64,000 nt of DNA from Acinetobacter sp. CS-2 (GTDB lineage Bacteria > Pseudomonadota > Gammaproteobacteria > Pseudomonadales > Moraxellaceae): the NCBI RefSeq assembly GCF_016599715.1, contig NZ_CP067019.1, forward strand, positions 2,170,001 to 2,234,000. Direction: 5' to 3'. A model generated the notes under the pieces. The model saw only the letters and a program-made list of their open reading frames with translations, was not told the DNA's origin and did no database searches. The translations under genes were made by a program, and so were the position numbers. Below are positions 44,518-52,537 of this stretch, piece after piece. Position 1 is the first letter of the stretch; every line of letters begins with the position of its first letter.

Positions 44518-45909
44518 ATGAGCAAAGTCAAAACTGTTTACCGTTGCGAACAATGTGGAACTGACCATCCGAAATGGGCGGGACAATGTTCAGAATGTGG
44601 TGAATGGAACAGCCTGCTCGAAGTCACTCTTGCACCCGCAACAACACACCGTGCCCAGCCTAAAATGGGCGGTGGCTATGCCGGTCAGGCAGCAACCATC
44701 ACCACCCTGAATAAAGTTTCTGTTTCACATGAAACACGCTTGGCTACAGGGATAGGTGAATTTGACCGCGTTCTGGGCGGTGGTCTAGTCACCGGTTCAG
44801 TGGTTCTGATTGGCGGTGATCCCGGAATTGGTAAATCCACGATTCTTTTACAAACGGCGACCCATATGGCAGCTGCGCAGAGTTCTGCACTCTATGTGAC
44901 TGGTGAAGAATCGCTGTCGCAAGTCGCTTTGCGTGCCCATCGTCTGGAATTGCCGACTGAGCATCTTAAAGTCATGGCAGAAACCTGCGTGGAACGAATC
45001 TGCGAGGTACTTGCGCAAGAACGCCCTGCTGTTGCCATTCTGGATTCGATTCAAACCTTATATACCGAAACCTTGCAGTCGGCACCGGGTGGTGTATCAC
45101 AAATTCGTGAATCGGCAGCTTTACTGACCCGTTTTGCTAAAAATAGTGGCACGGCGCTGTTCATTGTGGGTCATGTGACCAAAGAAGGCGCATTGGCGGG
45201 ACCCCGTGTACTGGAACACATGGTCGACTGTGTCCTGTATTTTGAAGGACAATCCGACTCACGTTACCGGATGATTCGCGCGGTAAAAAACCGTTTCGGG
45301 GCAGTCAATGAACTGGGCGTGTTTGGCATGACCGATAAAGGCTTACGTGAAGTCTCCAATCCGTCCGCTATTTTCTTAAGCCGTTATGATGAAGCCATTC
45401 CCGGTTCAATTGTGATGATCAGCCGCGAAGGCACCCGTCCCCTGTTGGTCGAAGTACAAGCTTTGGTGGATGATGCGCATGGTCAACCGCGTCGTGTGGC
45501 ACTCGGTCTGGAACAAAACCGCCTGAACATGCTGCTGGCTGTCATGCACCGTCACGGCGGGGTGCAAACCTCTGGACAGGATGTCTATGTCAATGTTGTT
45601 GGCGGTCTCAAAATTACCGAAACTGGTTCAGACCTGGCTGTTTTACTGGCTTGTGCTTCAAGCTTGCGTGGCAAAGCCTTGCCACAACAACTGGCAGTAT
45701 TTGGCGAAGTCGGACTGTCTGGTGAAATTCGTCCGGTGCCAAATGGTCAGGAACGTTTAAAAGAAGCCATTAAGCATGGTTTTAAATACATTATTTTACC
45801 GCGTGGCAATGCTCCCCAAAAGCCGATTCCAAATGTTCAGATCATTTCAGTGGCACGTTTGCATGAAGCATTAACTGAAGCGATGAACTTGAGTGAAGAG
45901 TTGGCTTAA
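44518..45909 (+). CDS. radA: DNA repair protein RadA (Sms)
   Basis: This 463-residue RecA-like protein acts in recombination branch migration and in natural transformation. It has a C4 zinc finger (CEQCGTDHPKWAGQCSECGE), a Walker A (GGDPGIGKSTILLQ), Walker B (AILDSIQTLY), the RadA-specific KNRFG motif (AVKNRFGAVNELGVF) and a Lon-like C-terminal domain (QDVYVNVVGGLKITE, VFGEVGLSGEIRPVP). ATG 44518 is used because upstream codons lie in an unconserved stretch. It is divergent from the amino acid permease. Confidence 0.96.
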   Translation: MSKVKTVYRCEQCGTDHPKWAGQCSECGEWNSLLEVTLAPATTHRAQPKMGGGYAGQAATITTLNKVSVSHETRLATGIGEFDRVLGGGLVTGSVVLIGGDPGIGKSTILLQTATHMAAAQSSALYVTGEESLSQVALRAHRLELPTEHLKVMAETCVERICEVLAQERPAVAILDSIQTLYTETLQSAPGGVSQIRESAALLTRFAKNSGTALFIVGHVTKEGALAGPRVLEHMVDCVLYFEGQSDSRYRMIRAVKNRFGAVNELGVFGMTDKGLREVSNPSAIFLSRYDEAIPGSIVMISREGTRPLLVEVQALVDDAHGQPRRVALGLEQNRLNMLLAVMHRHGGVQTSGQDVYVNVVGGLKITETGSDLAVLLACASSLRGKALPQQLAVFGEVGLSGEIRPVPNGQERLKEAIKHGFKYIILPRGNAPQKPIPNVQIISVARLHEALTEAMNLSEELA

Positions 45910-46023
45910 GCTTAAACACATGAAAGGTTATGTAAAAAAATCACCAATTTGATATTGAAATTCGGTGCAAATGACTGCATAACTATAAAGCTCTAATTTA
46001 CTTTTTTATTTAGGAAAAAATCG

Positions 46024-46980
46024 ATGGAAGTTCGACAGCGTGGTTTGATGGCCGGTATTTTAATGGCAGCTATGGTGGTTGCACCAATGGCCGAAGCAAA
46101 ACGTGCAGGTGGCGGTAAAAGTCATGGCATGAGCCGTTCTGCTGCTCCAACCCAATCTTACCAACAACCGCGTCAAGTTACTCCTGTTCAACAACCTGTT
46201 GCCCCTGCCCAACAAAAATCGGGTTCAGGTGTAGGTAAAATGGTTGCTGCTGGTGTTGCAGGTGCTGCAGTTGGTGCGGTAGCTGCAAATGCTTTAGCAG
46301 ATGACAAAGCTGCAAGTGATGCACAGACTCAGCAAGAGGAAGAAAAAGGCGGAATTCCAGGCTGGATCTGGATTCTTCTGGCAGCAGCAGTCGCTTTCTT
46401 CTTGTTCCGTAAATTCGGAGCAAAAAAAAAATTAGCAGCTAATAATCCGTATGCACCAAACAATGCGGGTAATACAGCACCGTTTGGTCAGCAAACTGCG
46501 GCACCACGTACTTCAAATGACAGCACCAACATTTTTGGTCAGTCTGTAGGTGGTTCTGCAGCAACTCAAGTGCCTTTTGGTGCTGCTTCAACACAAAGTG
46601 GCAACCAGCTGCCAGACGGTACTGAACCTGCTGCTTTCTTGCGTGTTGCTCGTCAGCGCTTTAACCATATTCAGTCTATGAATACAGCAAGCAACATTGC
46701 TGAAATTCAACGTTATTTAACGCCTGATCTGTATCAGTCGATGTATAATGACATTATGGCGAATCAAGATCAGGACGTTGCCGAGTTCTCTAACCTGAAT
46801 GCAATGGTGGTCGATTCTGCAACTGAAAATGGTCAATATGTGGTGAGCGTACGTTTCACAGGTACAGTAAGTGAAGATTTGAACAGCTTGCCACAGCCAT
46901 TTACTGAAATCTGGCACTTTGTAAAACCTGCCGGTTCTAATCAGGACTGGTTGGTTGCCGGTATTCAGCAAGAACACTGA
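46024..46980 (+). CDS. Tim44-like domain protein
   Basis: This is a 318-residue exported or membrane protein. The N-terminal signal sequence is MEVRQRGLMAGILMAAMVVA, followed by a Ser/Gln/Pro-rich segment, a glycine/alanine-rich hydrophobic stretch (KMVAAGVAGAAVGAVAANAL), a membrane helix (IPGWIWILLAAAVAFFLFRKF) and a low-complexity linker. The C-terminal Tim44 domain (from AFLRVARQRFNHIQSMNTAS to WLVAGIQQEH) belongs to the family with mitochondrial Tim44. The role in bacteria is not settled. It is a single-gene unit with a terminator behind it. Confidence 0.85.
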   Translation: MEVRQRGLMAGILMAAMVVAPMAEAKRAGGGKSHGMSRSAAPTQSYQQPRQVTPVQQPVAPAQQKSGSGVGKMVAAGVAGAAVGAVAANALADDKAASDAQTQQEEEKGGIPGWIWILLAAAVAFFLFRKFGAKKKLAANNPYAPNNAGNTAPFGQQTAAPRTSNDSTNIFGQSVGGSAATQVPFGAASTQSGNQLPDGTEPAAFLRVARQRFNHIQSMNTASNIAEIQRYLTPDLYQSMYNDIMANQDQDVAEFSNLNAMVVDSATENGQYVVSVRFTGTVSEDLNSLPQPFTEIWHFVKPAGSNQDWLVAGIQQEH

Positions 46981-47046
46981 GTGTTTGTGAACACCCTCTC
47001 GGTTAAAAGCACTGACATGAGTTGATGTTTTTAGTCACGATACTGT

Positions 47047-47075
47047 AAAAGCCAATCTTCGGATTGGCTTTTTTA
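47047..47075 (+). terminator. Terminator with UUCG loop
   Basis: A stem GCCAATC (47051-47057) with GATTGGC (47062-47068) around a TTCG loop, with A and T runs at the base. It ends the Tim44-like gene transcript. Confidence 0.92.
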
Positions 47076-47118
47076 TTTCATTCCTTTTAGGCTATAGCAA
47101 AAGTTTCTGGATATAGGT

Positions 47119-47634
47119 ATGTCTAACCGAATTTCTCCTCCTGCCTCACTGATGAATTTAGCCATTACAGGAAATGCAAAAGCACAATTTGAACTGGCTG
47201 AGCTGTATATGCAAAGCGAGCATGATGATGACATTGTTCTTGCCGAAGAATGGGCACTAAAAGCCGCAGAAAATGGCAATATCGAAGCGATGTACTGGCT
47301 GGGTGAAGGTTATACCGTTTATGCCAAAGACTTGGCTGAAGAAGACCCGGAAGAATCCAAAGCACATTTTGAACTCGGCTATTACTGGCTGAGCAAAGCC
47401 AATATACAGAAACACCCTGCTGCGACTTTAGAATTGGCGGGTTATTTCCGTCGTGGCGATGTGATTGAAAAAGATGTGGCCAAATCTGTGTCTTTAGTCA
47501 AGCAGGCTGCTGAATGGGGCGAAGTTCAAGCCATGCGTGATTTGGCTTTTATCTATGAAAATGGTTTAGGCATAGAAATAGATGAAGAAAAAGCGGATTA
47601 CTGGACTGAAAAAGCACAAGCAGCTGAAAAATAA
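47119..47634 (+). CDS. Sel1-repeat (TPR-like) protein
   Basis: This is a 171-residue all-helical protein made of Sel1/TPR-like repeats, for example AKAQFELAELYMQSEHDDDI, AENGNIEAMYWLGEGY, AATLELAGYFRRGDVIEKDV and GEVQAMRDLAFIYENGLGIE. It lacks a signal peptide and is probably cytoplasmic. Such proteins serve as protein-protein scaffolds, and the partner is unknown. It stands alone between two terminators. Confidence 0.85.
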   Translation: MSNRISPPASLMNLAITGNAKAQFELAELYMQSEHDDDIVLAEEWALKAAENGNIEAMYWLGEGYTVYAKDLAEEDPEESKAHFELGYYWLSKANIQKHPAATLELAGYFRRGDVIEKDVAKSVSLVKQAAEWGEVQAMRDLAFIYENGLGIEIDEEKADYWTEKAQAAEK

Positions 47635-47644
47635 ATTAAAGATG

Positions 47645-47677
47645 AAAAAGCCCATCATTTGATGGGCTTTATTTTTC
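47645..47677. terminator. Terminator after Sel1 gene
   Basis: A stem AAAGCCCATCA (47647-47657) with TGATGGGCTTT (47660-47670) and a following T-run. It is the same core as the terminator before serC (GCCCATCA), so the two are similar in sequence. Confidence 0.9.
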
Positions 47678-47727
47678 ATATATTCGACTTTAATGATGAA
47701 AAAAATTTAGTTTTGACTTAATCCTGA

Positions 47728-48303
47728 TTATATTTTACTGACAATTTTTTCAATTTTGGGTTTGATATATTCCAAAAGTTCTAAATACTTTTCTAAATCT
47801 CTTACTCTCATTATACTATAATTACTTAAGTCTAATTCAAACGGCTTATTTATCAACGCTTTCGTTCTACTGAGATCCCGATACTTATAACCATCTCTAT
47901 TCGCTTCTACTCTCATCTTTTTAGCTTCAATAAAATCATGAGACAAAAATAGAATATATTTATCCTCAATTATTTTAGGGATAGAATGTGCAATTAAATT
48001 TCTTAAAAATAAATTCACATGTAATTTCTGCAATAATAAAACCACGTCATCATCAAAATATTTAATAATTTCAATATTTAACAATAGTTGTGCTAGTGGA
48101 AGCGTTTTTATTTCATTTTTATATGTTTTTATTCCTTCATAGGCTACTAACCTTTTAATCTCATACTCTAACTCATTAAATTTAATCAAAATATCTATAA
48201 GTAGAATTTTTTCAGAATTTGGCAATGTACTTGAAAGTAGTTCACTCCAATTTTCTTCAGTAAAACTATCTACTTTTAATGTAGTGTCATATAAATCATC
48301 CAT
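47728..48303 (-). CDS. Hypothetical HEPN-like protein (Rx4H motif)
   Basis: This AT-rich gene encodes about 191 residues, predicted all-helical, with no signal peptide. Its clearest feature is RNLIAHS (arginine 101, histidine 106 with four residues between) after a helix LLLQKLHVNLFL. This is the RNxxxH/Rx4H pattern of the HEPN superfamily, whose active members are RNases, including toxins and abortive-infection proteins. Acidic and lysine-rich helices fill the rest. ATG 48303 is preferred over 48309 because AGGG sits seven bases before it. A short open stretch overlaps its start. No MNT-type antitoxin gene is adjacent. It is not a recognised family by eye. Confidence 0.6.
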   Translation of the reverse strand: MDDLYDTTLKVDSFTEENWSELLSSTLPNSEKILLIDILIKFNELEYEIKRLVAYEGIKTYKNEIKTLPLAQLLLNIEIIKYFDDDVVLLLQKLHVNLFLRNLIAHSIPKIIEDKYILFLSHDFIEAKKMRVEANRDGYKYRDLSRTKALINKPFELDLSNYSIMRVRDLEKYLELLEYIKPKIEKIVSKI

Positions 48304-48403
48304 ACTCATTCCCTAATTTTTTATGTCCACTAAGTACCTTATACACACCGAAATCCAAAACCTCTATTCCAGAAATTTCAAAATTCGAAGGATTTAAATT
48401 CTT
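48296..48403 (-). pseudogene. Short open stretch overlapping the HEPN-like gene start, possible gene remnant
   Basis: A 35-codon frame (NLNPSNFEISGIEVLDFGVY continues to a TGA at 48298-48296) reads like protein sequence but has no start codon: a TAG precedes it. It overlaps the first codons of the HEPN-like gene. It may be the tail of a broken upstream gene, or chance. Confidence 0.25.
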
Positions 48404-48443
48404 CTAATTGAACTTTATTTAATGACTGAATTTATAAAAAACT

Positions 48444-48950
48444 CTAATAATCAGCAACAATCACTTGTCTGCAAATCCCTTCTGCATTTCGTTGTTGTTC
48501 AAATATAGCCGTAGGCATCGCATCAAAACTGTCAAAGAAACAGATTTCATCTTCATTGACATCATAAACAAGGGAGTGATTACCCACACCTTCTAATGTG
48601 TCGTAATAGGCAATCACAAATTTATTTTGATCAAATGCTTGTTGAATTTGCTGATAATTTAATGCAGGAAGAATAGGTAAATTCAGTTGCTCAGCTTCCT
48701 GGTAACTAAGCTTTTCACTCTGCTGAAGATCAGGATCAGGATCGGTATAAAACTGCACATGAAAACCAAACTTTTTCAGACCGACAGCTAAGCCGATGGT
48801 CGTCGTGCCATTTTCTGAATCATATCTACATACCTCTACCAGCTGCTGAATATCGGCATCAATACCTAAATGTTGCAGCAGCATCCATACTGCAAAAATT
48901 CCGCCATTTGCTTCCAGACGGGCTAATTCTTCAGGCATTTCTAAAGCCAT
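48444..48950 (-). CDS. C39-peptidase-like protein without the catalytic cysteine
   Basis: This 168-residue soluble protein resembles a peptidase C39 (papain-like) domain. The N-terminal helix ANGGIFAVWMLLQHLGIDAD aligns with the usual CGxxAL...LGI, and CRYDSENGTTTIGLAVGLKK with the second motif. The histidine is in GVGNHSLVYD (His125) and the acid in EICFFDSFD (Asp140). The catalytic cysteine is not present at the expected place; residues 15-18 read N-G-G-I. It may be an inactive C39-like domain that binds substrate, or a different family. No ABC transporter or leader peptide gene is adjacent. It is upstream of the HEPN-like gene on the same strand with about 140 bp between. Confidence 0.6.
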   Translation of the reverse strand: MALEMPEELARLEANGGIFAVWMLLQHLGIDADIQQLVEVCRYDSENGTTTIGLAVGLKKFGFHVQFYTDPDPDLQQSEKLSYQEAEQLNLPILPALNYQQIQQAFDQNKFVIAYYDTLEGVGNHSLVYDVNEDEICFFDSFDAMPTAIFEQQRNAEGICRQVIVADY

Positions 48951-49035
48951 AATAAAAGCTCAAAAATATAATTGTGTTGATAATAATCAATTTCAGATTG
49001 GAACAAAATCAATTTCCAAGTACAATACTTCGCTA

Positions 49036-49133
49036 GTCGAGGGATGCTGCGACGTTTTACAGGTACAAAATGTAAAAGCGCCAGGCTCGACGATCGGTTG
49101 AACTTGTCTGATCAACCAACAACGGCATCCGCG
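49036..49133 (+). promoter_or_regulatory. S-adenosylhomocysteine (SAH) riboswitch
   Basis: This leader matches the SAH riboswitch architecture. P1 pairs GTCGAG (49036-49041) with CTCGAC (49086-49091). A pseudoknot pairs GGATGC (49042-49047) with GCATCC (49125-49130). The conserved GCTGCGAC and CAGGCTCG strings are present. An inner hairpin (TTTTACA 49055-49061 / TGTAAAA 49071-49077) and a second stem (GGTTGA 49096-49101 / TCAACC 49112-49117) complete it. It sits 40 bp upstream of ahcY, the enzyme that removes SAH, the expected target. In this family ligand binding turns expression on. Confidence 0.9.
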
Positions 49134-49173
49134 AACTGAATGATCAATTTTTGTTTTTTATAAGGAGATCGTG

Positions 49174-50556
49174 ATGAACGCGGTTAATGCTTCATTTACA
49201 GATTATAAAGTTGCCGATATTTCCCTAGCTGACTACGGCCGTAAAGAAATCAAACTTGCTGAAGCAGAAATGCCAGCGCTGATCGGCTTACGTAAACGCT
49301 ACTCAGCAGCAAAACCACTTGCAGGCGCGAAAATTCTCGGCTGTATTCACATGACCATTCAAACTGCAGTTTTAATTGAAACTTTAGTTGAATTGGGCGC
49401 TGAAGTACGTTGGACTTCTTGCAACATCTTCTCTACTCAAGACCACGCTGCTGCTGCAATTGCTGCACGCGGTATTCCTGTTTTTGCCTGGAAAGGTGAA
49501 ACCGAAGAAGAATACATGTGGTGTCTGGAACAGCAAATCAATGTCAATGGCAAACCTTGGGATGCCAACATGATTCTGGATGATGGCGGTGACTTGACTG
49601 CTCTTGTTCACGAAAAATATCCTGAAGTGTTAGCGAAAATCCATGGTGTGACTGAAGAAACCACCACGGGTGTGCAACGTCTTTATGAAATGTTACGTGA
49701 CGGCACTTTAAAAGTTCCTGCAATCAACGTAAATGACTCAGTAACCAAGTCTAAAAACGACAACAAATACGGTTGCCGCCATTCTCTAAACGATGCGATC
49801 AAACGCGGTACTGACATGTTGATGTCTGGTCGTCGTGCATTGGTGATTGGTTACGGTGACGTAGGTAAAGGTTCTGCTCAATCACTTCGTCAAGAAGGTA
49901 TGATTGTTCGCGTAACCGAAATCGATCCAATCTGTGCGATGCAAGCATGTATGGACGGTTATGAAGTTGTATCTCCATACAAAAACGGCGTGCAAACAGG
50001 TAAAAAAGAAGACGTAAATGCGGATCTTCTTCAAAACACTGACTTGATCGTAACGACTACAGGTAACTACCACGTATGTGACGCTGCAATGTTAGATACA
50101 TTAAAAGCAGGTGCAGTGGTGTGTAACATCGGTCACTTCGATACTGAAATCGATACCAACTACCTACGTGGCTACAAATGGGTTGAAGTTAAACCTCAAG
50201 TACACCAAGTGTATCGTTCAGAAAATGAAAACGATTATTTAATCCTCCTTTCTGAAGGTCGTTTAGTGAATCTGGGTAATGCGACTGGTCACCCATCACG
50301 TGTGATGGACGGTTCATTTGCTAACCAGGTATTGGCTCAAATGCACTTGTTCGCCGAAAAATTTGCTGATCTTCCTGAAGAGCAAAAACAGGCTGCAATT
50401 CGTGTAGAACTGCTTCCTAAGAAACTGGACGAAGAAGTTGCTGCTGCAATGGTTGCCGGTTTCGGTGGTGTCTTGACTCAATTAACTCAAGAACAAGCTG
50501 ACTACTTAGGTGTTCAAGTTGAAGGTCCATTCAAATCTGAGACTTATAAATACTAA
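49174..50556 (+). CDS. ahcY: S-adenosylhomocysteine hydrolase
   Basis: This 460-residue NAD-dependent enzyme cleaves S-adenosylhomocysteine to adenosine and homocysteine, keeping methylation reactions unblocked. Marks are [60 protein letters not shown], the NAD-binding [39 protein letters not shown] and the C-terminal [10 protein letters not shown]. The length suits the bacterial form with the extra ~40-residue insertion. ATG 49174 follows an AAGGAG site. It is controlled by the SAH riboswitch and followed by metF. Confidence 0.97.
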   Translation: MNAVNASFTDYKVADISLADYGRKEIKLAEAEMPALIGLRKRYSAAKPLAGAKILGCIHMTIQTAVLIETLVELGAEVRWTSCNIFSTQDHAAAAIAARGIPVFAWKGETEEEYMWCLEQQINVNGKPWDANMILDDGGDLTALVHEKYPEVLAKIHGVTEETTTGVQRLYEMLRDGTLKVPAINVNDSVTKSKNDNKYGCRHSLNDAIKRGTDMLMSGRRALVIGYGDVGKGSAQSLRQEGMIVRVTEIDPICAMQACMDGYEVVSPYKNGVQTGKKEDVNADLLQNTDLIVTTTGNYHVCDAAMLDTLKAGAVVCNIGHFDTEIDTNYLRGYKWVEVKPQVHQVYRSENENDYLILLSEGRLVNLGNATGHPSRVMDGSFANQVLAQMHLFAEKFADLPEEQKQAAIRVELLPKKLDEEVAAAMVAGFGGVLTQLTQEQADYLGVQVEGPFKSETYKY

Positions 50557-50561
50557 TACCC

Positions 50562-50746
50562 CTCACCCCATCCCTCTCCCTGAGCTTGTTTTAAGCACTG
50601 CTTTAAAACAAGTGCAAGAGAGGGTGAGCACCAGATTTATTTCCGATGGATGTTTAATTTCATCATATGAATAAATATGGCTTAAACCCTGCATAATTCA
50701 GTAATGAATTCTCCTCTCCCTTTGGGAGAGGTCAGGGAGAGGGTGA
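50562..50746. repeat. Inverted C/G-rich intergenic repeats between ahcY and metF
   Basis: The gap holds two hairpin-forming blocks. One is 50562-50628: an outer CTCACCC / GGGTGAG pairing and an inner CTTGTTTTAA / TTAAAACAAG stem. The other is 50713-50731: CCTCTCCC / GGGAGAGG around TTT, followed by AGGGAGAGGGTGA, which is the complement of the first block's start. It looks like a known type of gammaproteobacterial intergenic repeat. Its position inside the ahcY-metF gap could lower or stabilise downstream mRNA. Confidence 0.6.
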
Positions 50747-50783
50747 AAAATTAAAACAGTATTGATAAAAAAGGATTTGAAAA

Positions 50784-51620
50784 ATGACCAAACGTGTTCC
50801 AATTTCTTTTGAGTTTTTCCCGACTAAAACTGATGCCGGGGCGGAAAAACTTCGTGTTGTTCATAAAGAATTACAACTGTTAAATCCTGAGTTCTTTTCA
50901 GTGACTTATGGTGCCGGTGGTTCCACTCGTGAACGTACACTTGCTGCAATCAATGACTTTAATGGCAAAGGCACGCCTGTTGCCCCTCACCTGTCTTGTA
51001 TTGGTGATGACAAAGCGCGTATTGCAGAGTTGCTGGATTTGTATAAATCACAAGGTATCGACCGTATTGTTGCACTGCGTGGTGACTTGCCTTCAGGTCA
51101 GGTTGGCTTGGGTGAATTACCTTATGCGCAGGATCTGGTTCGTTTTATCCGTGAACATTCAGGTGATCACTTCCACATTGAAGTGGCCGCTTACCCGGAA
51201 ATGCACCCACAGGCAGAAAACTTTGATAAAGACATTCAACACTTTGTCGAAAAAGCCAATGCCGGTGCCAATGCCGCTCTAACCCAGTTCTTCTTTAATC
51301 CGGATGCCTACTTCTATTTTGTAGATCGCATTCAGAAAGAAGGTGTGAACATTCCGGTGGCTCCGGGTATTATGCCAATTACCAATGCCAGTAATCTGAT
51401 TCGCTTCGCAGATGGTACCGGTGCAGAAATCCCGCGCTGGATTCGCAAGCAATTGGCGACTTATGGCGATGACACGGCAAGTATCAAAGCCTTTGGTCAT
51501 GAAGTTGTGGTGAAATTGTGTGAACGTCTGCTTGCAGGCGGTGCACCGAGCTTGCACTTCTACACCATGAACACGACAGATCCAACACGTCAACTCGTGA
51601 CTGATCTTGGTCTAGCTTAA
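50784..51620 (+). CDS. metF: 5,10-methylenetetrahydrofolate reductase
   Basis: This 278-residue FAD enzyme reduces methylene-THF to methyl-THF for methionine synthesis. It has the N-terminal VPISFEFFPTKTDAGAEKLR, VTYGAGGSTRERTLAAINDF, APHLSCIGDDKARIAELL, RIVALRGDLPSG and IPVAPGIMPITNASNLIRF. The length and order suit the MetF family. It is 227 bp downstream of ahcY, and together they serve the methyl cycle. Confidence 0.95.
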   Translation: MTKRVPISFEFFPTKTDAGAEKLRVVHKELQLLNPEFFSVTYGAGGSTRERTLAAINDFNGKGTPVAPHLSCIGDDKARIAELLDLYKSQGIDRIVALRGDLPSGQVGLGELPYAQDLVRFIREHSGDHFHIEVAAYPEMHPQAENFDKDIQHFVEKANAGANAALTQFFFNPDAYFYFVDRIQKEGVNIPVAPGIMPITNASNLIRFADGTGAEIPRWIRKQLATYGDDTASIKAFGHEVVVKLCERLLAGGAPSLHFYTMNTTDPTRQLVTDLGLA

Positions 51621-51649
51621 TTTATATCTGATTTGTGAGTAATACTTAA

Positions 51650-52366
51650 ATGCCACGTTTTTATATTGAAGCTGACTTAGCAGTGGATATGAATGCTGAA
51701 TTAACTGAAACGGTTTTTCATCACTGGGTCAAAGTATTACGTGCACAAGTCGGTGAAAAAGCCACCTTGTTCAATGGACGGGGTGGTGAATATGAAGTTA
51801 CGCTTATTGAAGTCGCAAAAAAATCAGCCCGTGTTTCTGTCGATTCCTTCAATCCTGATGACCGTACTCCAGCTTTTAGTACATTGCTTGGACAGGTAAT
51901 GAGTAAAGGGGATCGAATGGATTATGCCATTCAAAAAGCCACAGAACTTGGCGTATCCAAAATCCAGTTGCTGACTTCTGAACGCTGTGAAATGCGCCTT
52001 AAATATGATCGTGACCAAAAGAAAATAGATCACTGGCAAGGCATTGCCATCGCTGCCTGTGAGCAATGCGGCATGAACAAAGTTCCCGAAGTGTTAGCAC
52101 CTGTATCTTTACAAGACTGGTTAGAAACAGAACTCCCGACCACAAAACTGGTGCTTGCTCCGAATAAAGATCAAGTGAATGTGCTGGAAAATGCGACACA
52201 AGACATTGCGCTATTAATTGGACCTGAAGGTGGTCTAAGTGAAGCGGAAATACAATTATTCAACCAAGCAGGCTTTATAAACTGGTGCATCGGCAATCGT
52301 GTATTACGAACAGAAACGGCGCCGATTGTTGCTTTATCTATTTTAAATTATAACTTAACTGTATAG
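51650..52366 (+). CDS. rsmE: 16S rRNA m3U1498 methyltransferase
   Basis: This 238-residue SPOUT-class RNA methyltransferase methylates U1498 of 16S rRNA. The N-terminal PUA-like part is MPRFYIEADLAVDMNAELTE and HHWVKVLRAQVGEKATLFNG. The C-terminal knot contains RMDYAIQKATELGVSKIQLL, ACEQCGMNKVPEVL, LLIGPEGGLSEAEIQLFNQ and IGNRVLRTETAPIVALSIL, which are characteristic. It is 29 bp downstream of metF, so it may be on the same transcript. Confidence 0.94.
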   Translation: MPRFYIEADLAVDMNAELTETVFHHWVKVLRAQVGEKATLFNGRGGEYEVTLIEVAKKSARVSVDSFNPDDRTPAFSTLLGQVMSKGDRMDYAIQKATELGVSKIQLLTSERCEMRLKYDRDQKKIDHWQGIAIAACEQCGMNKVPEVLAPVSLQDWLETELPTTKLVLAPNKDQVNVLENATQDIALLIGPEGGLSEAEIQLFNQAGFINWCIGNRVLRTETAPIVALSILNYNLTV

Positions 52367-52537
52367 TTCATCAAAATTTGGATGAATAACTTGTGATGTG
52401 ATTGATTTTTTTCAACAACATTATTACTCTTGAATTAAAGATACAAATGTATATTTAAAATACAGTTTATTTTTTTAACTCAATCAATATTTAGAAAGTA
52501 AATTTATTGCAAAATAATAATTAAGGTTTTTGCCTGT

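Noticed and set aside
50562..50746. The repeat block as an ahcY terminator
   Set aside because: The stems lack a following T-run, and metF lies downstream in the same direction.
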